Part shown: in pieces, positions 8,708 to 14,783 of the stretch
Position numbering within the stretch: the stretch's first letter is position 1
Layout: each line of letters starts with the position of its first letter
Source of the DNA: Marinagarivorans sp. UBA5868
Lineage (GTDB): Bacteria; Pseudomonadota; Gammaproteobacteria; Pseudomonadales; Cellvibrionaceae
DNA length: 17,537 nucleotides
NCBI GenBank assembly: GCA_002432095.1
Contig: DJFQ01000107.1
Location: 18,830 to 36,366, forward strand
Direction of reading: 5' to 3'
Notes under the pieces: model-generated
What the model was told of the DNA's origin: nothing
The model's database searches: none
Seen by the model: the letters and a program-made list of their open reading frames with translations, nothing else
Translations under genes and position numbers: made by a program

Positions 8708-11266
8708 ATGACCGACTCCAACGACAACGACAAAACCCGCATACAGTCACCGCGGCAGCCTCGCCCAGCGGCTCGTCCGGGGCAAGCGCAACCGGCTCCG
8801 CCAGTGAAGGACGGTGGGTCGACGGTGGTGTCTGGCAAAGCGCGCGCTTCTGCCCCTATGGAACGGACGACAGAAAATGACATAACCGTCTCTCTACCTC
8901 CGGGGACCTCCGCCCCTGCCGTCAGTTCTAAGGTAGTGCAGTCCCACGAGGTGTTGAAAAATCGTTTTATTCTTGAGCGCGTTCTGGGCGCCGGCGGTAT
9001 GGGAGTGGTTTACCGGGCGAAGGATCTGCTCAAGGTGGAGGCCAAAGACAGGGATCCCTACGTGGCGATCAAGGTTCTTGGCGAAGAGTTCAAATCCCAC
9101 CCGGAGGCGTTTATCGCCTTGCAGAGGGAGTCGCGAAAGACCCAGCGGATCGCCCATCCCAATATCGTCAATGTTTACGACTTCGATAAAGACGGCGACA
9201 CGGTTTTTATGACAATGGAGTACCTGGAAGGTACGCCGTTGGACAAACTCATCAAAAAATACCGCAGTACCGGCTTGCCGGTGGCGGACACCATGCAAAT
9301 TCTTGAAGGTATTTGCGCGGCATTGGCTTATGCCCATGGCCAGAACATCATTCATTCCGATCTCAAGCCCGGCAATATTTTTGTCACCAATCAAAACCTC
9401 GCCAAAGTGTTTGATTTCGGTATCGCCCGCGCTGTTGCCAAAGCGGAACAGGATGTAGGTGATACCGAAGATAAAACCGTATTCGACGCGGGAAATTTCG
9501 GCGCTCTCACCCCGGCCTATGCCAGCCTTGAAATGCTCGAGGGCGAGCCGCCTGACGTGCGCGATGATATTTATGCGCTGGGGTGTATCGCCTACGAACT
9601 GCTTACCGGCGTGCATCCGTTTGAACGTAAAAACGCGAAAGAAGCTCGGCGTCGTGGCATAAAGCCGGATCGCATTTCCCACATCAGCAAGCAGCAATGG
9701 CGAGTCATTGAACGTGCGCTCGCGTTCGAACGCGAAAATCGTGTGGCGACCGTTAGCGAATTCTGGCTTGAACTCAATAAAAAAGTCGTTAATCCCATTG
9801 CGATCTGGAGCAGTGTTTTAGTGGTGCTGCTCGCGCTTGGCGGAGGCAGCTATGTGTACATCAACCGAGAAACAGTGCCTGTTCCAGCACCGCTAACGGC
9901 CGATGATTTTCGCAGTGAAATCGAAGGTCAGATCCGCCTGGAACTCTTGCAAAAAAATATCGGAGAAATTCTCCAGTTCAAAACCTTCGATGAACGATGG
10001 GAAGCATTGTTGTGGGAGGAAATGCAGAATCTGGAGCAATTGGTGGGGCTGGCCCACCCTACTTTTGTCGATTTTCGCAATCGCGCCTATGCGCTTTATT
10101 TGGATCGCATTCAGGAACTGACACAGCAGCAGTTGTATGAGGATGCTCTGGCGATGATTGATCGCGCCAAACGTTACACGTCCGATGTTGAGCGCCTCGC
10201 AACGCTTACCAGCAGCATTCAAGCGACGCTTGCGGAGATTCAGCAACGCCGGGAGGAGCGCTCGACACAGGAACAGCTGGCGCTCCAGTTGCAGCAGCAG
10301 GAACAGCAGCAACGAGCAGAAGCTCAGCAACAACGCCAAGAGGAAGAGCGTCGACGAGAGGAATATGCAGTTGCTCTAGCCACGGTCACGGGGCAGCTGC
10401 GCTGTACCCAGGCTATCGATATGGGCGATTTTACGGTGGCGATTAAAAAGCTCCGATCTTTGGATCCCGCCCAATATCAGAAGGCGGAAGGGAAAATTGT
10501 TGGAGACCTCGCGGCGTGTCTGGAGAAGGTCGGCCGCAAATTCCCAGATCGGGCACTGGTCGCGCGCACCGCCGCGCTGGAGCTGTTTCCTGGCAATGCA
10601 ACACTGCGGGCGCTGCGTTTGGAGCAGCGCGACAGTTGCAACGAATCGCTGGCCGGTTTCGGCGCCCGTGGCCGCCGCAGTATTTGCCAGGATGCGCTGA
10701 CTGGCGGTGTGAAAAGCCCCGAGACGGTGGTAGTTCCGGCAAAAGAGAGTCTGCCGGCGTTCGCCATTGGCCGCTATGAAGTCACTATTGCTGAATTCAA
10801 TGATTTTTGTCGCATCAACAAAAAATGCAAACCTTTAACTACAGCCAACACCTCTCTCCCCGTCACCGGAATTGCGGTGCAAAATGTGCAGGAATACTTG
10901 GCTTGGCTAAGCAGCGAATCGGGTAAAACCTATCGGCTGCCGACACTCGCGGAATGGCGCATCGCAGCGCAGGCAGTCGGACGCGGCCTGGATGCCAACC
11001 GCAATTGCAAGCTCAATGCCCGCGGTATTCAAAAAGGCGGTGCGCTATTAAATGCCGACATCGGCCAGCAGAACAGCTGGGGCCTGGTGAATTATGTGGG
11101 CAATGCTCAGGAATGGGTTCAGGGGCCGGGCCGTCAGTTGTTGGCGGTTGGCGGCTCTTACGCGACCGAGATGGAAGAGTGCACCCTAACGACCCAGTAT
11201 GCGAGCAATGGCGCCCCCGATCCGGAAACCGGTTTTCGGGTATTGCGCGAACTGGCGCGGCGTTAA
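8708..11266 (+). CDS. ppkA: T6SS transmembrane Ser/Thr kinase PpkA with C-terminal FGE/SUMF-like domain
   Basis: The 852-residue protein has four parts. Residues 1-75 are disordered and begin MTDSNDNDKTRIQSP. Residues about 80-350 form a Hanks-type kinase with glycine loop GAGGMG (94-99), Lys122 (VAIKV), catalytic loop HSDLKPGN (216-223; Ser in place of the common Arg) and DFG (236-238), so all key catalytic residues are present. Residues 364-385 form one transmembrane helix. The rest should be periplasmic: a Gln/Glu/Arg-rich coiled coil around 517-557, then an FGE-sulfatase (SUMF) type domain at about 683-852 (IGRYEVTIAEFNDFC, YRLPTLAEWR, NYVGNAQEW, VGGSY, GFRVLRE). Eight Cys residues lie after the helix. 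The domain probably senses or binds something in the periplasm rather than making formylglycine, since one of the two SUMF1 active-site Cys positions is Thr. The P. aeruginosa H1 PpkA has a different periplasmic domain. The kinase would phosphorylate T6SS parts and be opposed by PppA. Confidence 0.94.
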   Translation: MTDSNDNDKTRIQSPRQPRPAARPGQAQPAPPVKDGGSTVVSGKARASAPMERTTENDITVSLPPGTSAPAVSSKVVQSHEVLKNRFILERVLGAGGMGVVYRAKDLLKVEAKDRDPYVAIKVLGEEFKSHPEAFIALQRESRKTQRIAHPNIVNVYDFDKDGDTVFMTMEYLEGTPLDKLIKKYRSTGLPVADTMQILEGICAALAYAHGQNIIHSDLKPGNIFVTNQNLAKVFDFGIARAVAKAEQDVGDTEDKTVFDAGNFGALTPAYASLEMLEGEPPDVRDDIYALGCIAYELLTGVHPFERKNAKEARRRGIKPDRISHISKQQWRVIERALAFERENRVATVSEFWLELNKKVVNPIAIWSSVLVVLLALGGGSYVYINRETVPVPAPLTADDFRSEIEGQIRLELLQKNIGEILQFKTFDERWEALLWEEMQNLEQLVGLAHPTFVDFRNRAYALYLDRIQELTQQQLYEDALAMIDRAKRYTSDVERLATLTSSIQATLAEIQQRREERSTQEQLALQLQQQEQQQRAEAQQQRQEEERRREEYAVALATVTGQLRCTQAIDMGDFTVAIKKLRSLDPAQYQKAEGKIVGDLAACLEKVGRKFPDRALVARTAALELFPGNATLRALRLEQRDSCNESLAGFGARGRRSICQDALTGGVKSPETVVVPAKESLPAFAIGRYEVTIAEFNDFCRINKKCKPLTTANTSLPVTGIAVQNVQEYLAWLSSESGKTYRLPTLAEWRIAAQAVGRGLDANRNCKLNARGIQKGGALLNADIGQQNSWGLVNYVGNAQEWVQGPGRQLLAVGGSYATEMEECTLTTQYASNGAPDPETGFRVLRELARR

Positions 11267-11306
11267 GTTATCGGACCATGGCGTCCGTGGAGAAAATCAA
11301 ATCCCT

Positions 11307-11531
11307 ATGTCAGAAATTAATTATTCCAATCTTTTACGGCAGATCGTCACGGACTATTTGGAACACCGGATGAGCCGTGTAGAATACGTCGCGCAACGTC
11401 GCGGCCTGCTCGATCAAATCGACCGCGAATTTAATGGAGAAGATCATTCCAGTGGATGGCCCACATCCGACACTGTCGATCAGCCTGCCGATGGCGATCC
11501 TTCTCCTGATATCACTTTAGTTCCGAAATAA
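11307..11531 (+). CDS. Small uncharacterised protein, possibly SHOCT-like (74 aa)
   Basis: The frame opens earlier, at ATG 11199 inside ppkA, but ATG 11307 lies after the ppkA stop and gives a 74-residue protein whose first half is a coherent amphipathic helix pair: NLLRQIVTDYLEHRMSRVEY followed by VAQRRGLLDQIDREFNG. The second half is acidic, Pro-rich and probably disordered (DHSSGWPTSD, DGDPSPDI). The pattern of a short helix, a turn with S-R-x-E-Y and a second helix recalls SHOCT-type oligomerisation modules, but I do not recognise a named family. The start has only a distant GGAG (11289-11292). It sits 40 bases after ppkA and 90 bases before the ExbB-like gene, so it could belong to the T6SS transcript as an accessory protein. 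Function unknown. Confidence 0.6.
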   Translation: MSEINYSNLLRQIVTDYLEHRMSRVEYVAQRRGLLDQIDREFNGEDHSSGWPTSDTVDQPADGDPSPDITLVPK

Positions 11532-11557
11532 GTTGAAGAAATAAAGCTGCAATATTG

Positions 11558-11575
11558 CCGAAGCTCGGGCTTCGG
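11558..11575. repeat. Perfect inverted repeat between the T6SS block and the ExbB-like gene
   Basis: CCGAAGC (11558-11564) and GCTTCGG (11569-11575) are exact reverse complements with a TCGG loop. This would form a stable RNA hairpin. No T run follows, so as an intrinsic terminator it is weak at best. It lies where a transcript boundary between the T6SS genes and the proton-channel genes would be expected. Confidence 0.4.
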
Positions 11576-11621
11576 GCGCGGCCTGATCAATCCAATTAAG
11601 TATTGAATCAAGGGTAGAGTT

Positions 11622-12239
11622 ATGGATTTAGTAGAGTTTTTCCAGTCCGGCGGAGCATTTATGTACGTCATCCTGGCAGTATTCGTACTTGGTCTGGCGA
11701 TTGCCGTGGAACGACTGCTGGTGATTGGCGCTACGCAAAGTAAAACCAATCGCGTGTGGAAGCAATTGACGCCGATGCTGAAGGCCAACGACCTTGTCCG
11801 CGCAGAAAATGTTCTGCAAAACCATTCCACTCCATTGGCTAGAGTCCTTCAGTACGGACTGGCGAAGCTGCGTATCAATGCCAGCCGCGATGCGGTGGAA
11901 GCTGCAATGGAAGAAGGCATTATGGAAGTAATGCCGGAATTAGAACAGCGCACGCACTACCTGGCCACCCTTGCCAATATCGCCACATTACTCGGCCTAC
12001 TGGGTACGATTATTGGTCTGATCCAGGCATTTACCGCAGTGGCTTCGGCTGATCCTGCGGAAAAGGCCGACCTGCTTTCCGCCAGTATCTCCGTTGCGAT
12101 GAATACCACAGCCTTTGGTTTGACCGCTGCAATTCCTCTGATTCTGATTCACTCTTTTCTCGCTACCAAAACTACACGTCTGGTCGACAATATTGAAATG
12201 GCGACCGTGAAGTGCTTGAACCTAATTGTTAAAGACTGA
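11622..12239 (+). CDS. MotA/TolQ/ExbB-family proton channel subunit
   Basis: The 205-residue protein has the three-helix layout of the ExbB/TolQ family: helix 1 near the N-terminus (FMYVILAVFVLGLAIAVERL), helix 2 (LATLANIATLLGLLGTIIGLI) and helix 3 (AMNTTAFGLTAAIPLILIH), with a cytoplasmic loop of about 80 residues after helix 1. The Thr in GTIIG of helix 2 and Thr residues in helix 3 correspond to the polar channel-lining positions of ExbB/TolQ, so a proton path is plausible. Such subunits form pentamers around two ExbD/TolR-type subunits and convert proton flow into motion across the periplasm. An AGGG at 11611-11614 lies 7 bases before the ATG. It begins a tight four-gene set with two ExbD-like proteins and a TonB-like protein. 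No particular exbB or tolQ orthology can be claimed, so no symbol is given. Confidence 0.93.
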   Translation: MDLVEFFQSGGAFMYVILAVFVLGLAIAVERLLVIGATQSKTNRVWKQLTPMLKANDLVRAENVLQNHSTPLARVLQYGLAKLRINASRDAVEAAMEEGIMEVMPELEQRTHYLATLANIATLLGLLGTIIGLIQAFTAVASADPAEKADLLSASISVAMNTTAFGLTAAIPLILIHSFLATKTTRLVDNIEMATVKCLNLIVKD

Positions 12240-12247
12240 TTTTTGCG

Positions 12248-12802
12248 ATGAAACTGCGGCGTAGCAAAGCCCTGGAAGAAACGGTGGAATTGAATATCAC
12301 CGCATTCTTGAACCTCATGGTGATTTTGGTTCCGTTCCTGCTAATTACAGCGGTGTTTTCGCGTATGACCGTTTTGGAACTTAATCTCCCCGCGTTAAAT
12401 GCGGCGAGCGAAGCGGAAGAAAAAGTGAATCTGGAACTGCAAATATTAATTTATCCGGATTCGCTGGAAATCCGCGACGCTAATTTAGGACGCATCCGTC
12501 AGTTTGAAATTGTCGACAACGTAATTAAATGGGCGGACGTGCGCGATGTGTTGGTGGAAGTTAAAAGGCGTTTTCCCGAGGAAACGAACGTATCGCTGCT
12601 GCTGGATGCTCGCGTGCCCTATAAACGACTAATAGAAGTTATGGATCAAGTTCGCAGCGCGGAGATCGTGAATGTCGGCACGTTGGAAGAGGTCGAATTA
12701 TTCCCATCTGTAGCGATTGGTGAAGCACCGCCGCAGGGTGGGCTCCAGGAAGCAGACGTAGCGGTGGATGCCCTACCGCAGACCGAAGGCGGACAACCAT
12801 GA
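12248..12802 (+). CDS. ExbD/TolR-family protein lacking the conserved transmembrane Asp
   Basis: The 184-residue protein has a short basic cytoplasmic N-terminus (MKLRRSKALEE), one transmembrane helix (about residues 17-37, ITAFLNLMVILVPFLLITAV) and a periplasmic domain ending in an acidic, Gln/Gly-rich tail. The segment ELNITAFLNLMVILV aligns without gaps to the ExbD pattern with D(I/V)N(V/L)TP(L/F)(I/V)DV-M-LVLL, and the essential proton-binding Asp is replaced by Asn22 (codon AAC, 12311-12313). The Pro of the TP motif is Ala19. The gene begins 8 bases after the ExbB-like gene and overlaps the second exbD-like gene by 4 bases. It is most likely the non-protonatable member of an unequal ExbD pair. 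It is otherwise intact, so decay is not evident. Confidence 0.88.
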   Translation: MKLRRSKALEETVELNITAFLNLMVILVPFLLITAVFSRMTVLELNLPALNAASEAEEKVNLELQILIYPDSLEIRDANLGRIRQFEIVDNVIKWADVRDVLVEVKRRFPEETNVSLLLDARVPYKRLIEVMDQVRSAEIVNVGTLEEVELFPSVAIGEAPPQGGLQEADVAVDALPQTEGGQP

Positions 12803-13302
12803 AACAGGTTTCTCGCCGTGTGCGACGGATGGAGCGCCATCACCGAATGGGAAAAGGTTCACCGCTGAATCTTGTTTCTTTGATGGATATTTTCACCATT
12901 CTGGTTTTTTTTCTGCTGGTAAATTCCTCCAGTACGCCGCAGCTGCCAAGCCAAAAAGACTTGGCGCTACCGAAATCCACCGCACAAAAAGTGCCGGAGG
13001 ATACGCTTGTTCTTGCCATTACTCCGCAGAGTATTTTGCTGCAGGGCCGCGAAGTGGCGAACGTGCAGGAGCTGATGGCGACGAAGGATGACATAATTCC
13101 ACCGCTGAAACAGGCGCTGGAAAATCAGCGCGACAACCGCCAGTTGCGCCGCGCTGAAACCGACACTGAAGAAGCCATCACAATTTTGGGTGACGAAAAT
13201 ATTTCCTACGCGCTGCTACACAAAATTCTGGCCACTTGTCAGCAGGCGAATTACACCAAGATCGCATTTGCGGCACATCAGATGGCCAAACCCAAAAATT
13301 GA
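12799..13302 (+). CDS. ExbD/TolR-family protein with conserved Asp30
   Basis: The 167-residue protein starts at the ATG of an ATGA overlap with the preceding stop, implying translational coupling. A strongly basic cytoplasmic N-terminus (residues 1-20, many Arg/Lys/His) precedes one transmembrane helix (about 23-44) containing LNLVSLMDIFTILVFFLL, where Asp30 (codon 12886-12888) sits at the ExbD/TolR proton-binding position. The rest is a periplasmic domain with a TPQSILLQGREV strand segment and a predicted helix-rich middle, roughly as in ExbD/TolR. With the ExbB-like protein upstream it should form the working proton channel. The two ExbD-like proteins differ clearly in length and sequence, so this is not a recent tandem duplication. 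Confidence 0.92.
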   Translation: MKQVSRRVRRMERHHRMGKGSPLNLVSLMDIFTILVFFLLVNSSSTPQLPSQKDLALPKSTAQKVPEDTLVLAITPQSILLQGREVANVQELMATKDDIIPPLKQALENQRDNRQLRRAETDTEEAITILGDENISYALLHKILATCQQANYTKIAFAAHQMAKPKN

Positions 13303-13348
13303 ATTGCGGATGTTTAGTAACAGGATTTGAGAGGAATCAGTCATAACC

Positions 13349-14335
13349 ATGGCATTGGCGAATTACAAACAGTTGGCCCTCAGTTGGCAGCCAAGCCAGA
13401 AGGAAGATCGCCTGTTTGCGATTTTTGCGGTGGTGGCAGTGGTAGTCGCCATGCTGGTCGGTGGACTGATTTCTTCCATTGAAGTGCCGGAAAAATCACG
13501 CAGCGAGCGCGCGGCAGTGCCTGAGCGCGTAGCGAAATTTATTAATCTCAAAGAAAAGCCTAAACCGCCCCCTCCCCCGTCGCCAAAGGTCAAACCACCG
13601 GAGCCACCCAAGCCCGTTGAACCAAAACCCGAACAGCCGAAGCCGGAAACGACCCAGCCTCGTATCGAACGGGAACGGCCCAAGCCCCGGGAGCCGCTGA
13701 CGACTGAACAGCAGCAAGCCAGAGAAAAAGCGTCTCAAAGCGGACTCTTAGCGCACATGAATGAACTTAATGACCTGATGGATACGCCGGAGGTTGCTGC
13801 GCAGGTGAATACCGATATTCGCCAGCAGGCGGGTGACGGCACCCAGGCGACGGGTCCAGATACATCAGTCCTTACTGCCAACGCCAGCCGTGGTAGTGGG
13901 GGTGTGGATGCCAGCCGATACGCCGCCCGTGCGGGAAACTCACAGTTAAGTGCTGCGGAAGTGGCGGCAGCCCGAGAAGCGTTGGCCGCCAGCGAAACGG
14001 TTTTTGCAAAAGAACAAGCGGCGGAAGCCAAATCCGGTGGTGTGCGAACGCGGTCAGAAGAAGAAGTGACTTTGGTATTTGATCGCCATAAGAGTCAGCT
14101 GCAAAGCCTATACAACCGAGCTCGCCGTAACAATTCGGCGCTTAAGGGCAAGCTCGTGCTGGCCGTCACTATTCGCCCGGACGGCTCGGTGAGCGGCGTT
14201 AAGGTCATCAGCAGCGAATTGCAGGACTCTGCCCTCCTTGACAGTCTTATGGCGCGAATCCGTAATTTTCAGTTTGGTGCGCGCGACGTAGAAACCGTGA
14301 CGGTCAACTACCCTATCGAATTTCTACCTTATTAA
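13349..14335 (+). CDS. TonB-like energy transducer with AgmX/PglI-type C-terminal domain
   Basis: The 328-residue protein has a cytoplasmic N-terminus, one transmembrane helix at residues 22-44 (LFAIFAVVAVVVAMLVGGLI), a Pro/Lys/Glu-rich stretch at about 70-118 that could span the periplasm, a low-complexity Ala/Ser/Gln/Glu middle, and a C-terminal domain at about 235-328. The C-terminal part (VFDRHKSQLQSLYNRARR, LKGKLVLAVTIRPDGSV, LLDSLMARIRNFQFG) fits the AgmX/PglI C-terminal family, a relative of TonB C-terminal domains; the Cys residues common in that family are absent. Such proteins take energy from an ExbB/ExbD channel to a partner at the outer membrane. The partner is not encoded nearby: there is no TonB-dependent receptor in the window. 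It follows the second ExbD-like gene by 46 bases; a GAGG at 13331-13334 is 14 bases from the ATG. Confidence 0.87.
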   Translation: MALANYKQLALSWQPSQKEDRLFAIFAVVAVVVAMLVGGLISSIEVPEKSRSERAAVPERVAKFINLKEKPKPPPPPSPKVKPPEPPKPVEPKPEQPKPETTQPRIERERPKPREPLTTEQQQAREKASQSGLLAHMNELNDLMDTPEVAAQVNTDIRQQAGDGTQATGPDTSVLTANASRGSGGVDASRYAARAGNSQLSAAEVAAAREALAASETVFAKEQAAEAKSGGVRTRSEEEVTLVFDRHKSQLQSLYNRARRNNSALKGKLVLAVTIRPDGSVSGVKVISSELQDSALLDSLMARIRNFQFGARDVETVTVNYPIEFLPY

Positions 14336-14358
14336 AATCGCGCGCACACGAATGTGGA

Positions 14359-14390
14359 GGGTGTGCTAAGCTGGCGGCCGCGGCGCACCC
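14359..14390. terminator. Possible GC-rich hairpin after the TonB-like gene
   Basis: GGGTGTGC (14359-14366) can pair with GCGCACCC (14383-14390) with one G-U pair, and the loop contains the palindrome GCGGCCGC. It begins 24 bases after the stop codon of the last gene of the proton-channel set, where a transcript end is expected. There is no T run, so it is at best an atypical terminator. Confidence 0.25.
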
Positions 14391-14727
14391 GTGTTGTACC
14401 GCGATCAATCAGCGGGTCGATTCCCAGGCGCAGGTTAAGTTCTCACCGAACAAAACCGACAAGGAGTGAATGAGGATGTGGATATCCATGTGTGTCAATA
14501 GTAAGTCCTTCGGTATCACAACATCGTCCAGTTTCCCTTTTCCCTCCTTTAACTACGGTGGGCTAAACGGGTTCGTGGTCACAATCTGATTTGGCGCGAA
14601 AATTTGCCAATGTGATCACTTTTTGATCGTGGGCTCGATGAGCCGACGGGTCGATTACTGTACGATCCGCACCCAATTGCACAATCACTTTTCAGGTGGG
14701 GCGTTGCTCCGGCAAGCTCCGCACATC

Positions 14728-14742
14728 AAGGGAAGATCCCTT
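14728..14742. repeat. Perfect short hairpin in the exoprotein leader
   Basis: AAGGGA and TCCCTT are exact reverse complements around an AGA loop, about 40 bases before the exoprotein ATG. It may be a leader RNA hairpin or simple chance; no function can be assigned. Confidence 0.3.
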
Positions 14743-14783
14743 AGGAATTCCCGTTTTGACAGCGACGTTACCAGGAATGAGAC

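Larger units (their letters stand above)
14336..14783. other. Intergenic region between the TonB-like gene and the exoprotein gene
   Basis: These 448 bases hold no convincing gene. I see a GC-rich imperfect inverted repeat just after the TonB-like stop (14359-14390), a good ribosome-binding sequence AAGGAG (14461-14466) before a tiny frame of at most 39 codons (14470-14589), an 8-base palindrome GTGATCAC (14612-14619), a short inverted repeat GGCTC/GAGCC (14632-14644) and a perfect 6-base hairpin (14728-14742). A promoter for the exoprotein gene is expected here, but I could not find a convincing -35/-10 pair. A TTGACA at 14756-14761 is too close to the start codon to serve this gene. Confidence 0.5.

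Noticed and set aside
8894..9697. 267-residue open frame on the - strand
   Set aside because: It lies wholly opposite the conserved kinase domain of ppkA, has no ribosome binding site or recognisable motif, and is explained by codon bias of the + strand gene.
10954..11373. 139-codon + strand frame overlapping the end of ppkA
   Set aside because: It is an out-of-frame shadow of the conserved FGE-like domain and continues across the start of the small 74-residue gene.
14470..14589. 39-codon frame behind AAGGAG as a real gene
   Set aside because: Spacing to the first ATG is only 3 bases, the peptide resembles nothing I know, and the codons show no bias. I kept it as part of the leader finding only.
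14578..14616. TCACA and TGTGA separated by about 27 bases as a CRP-type site
   Set aside because: The half sites face the wrong way and the spacing is far from the 6 bases of a CRP site.
14756..14761. TTGACA as a -35 promoter box for the exoprotein gene
   Set aside because: A matching -10 box would fall on the start codon, and no TATAAT-like sequence is found at the right distance.
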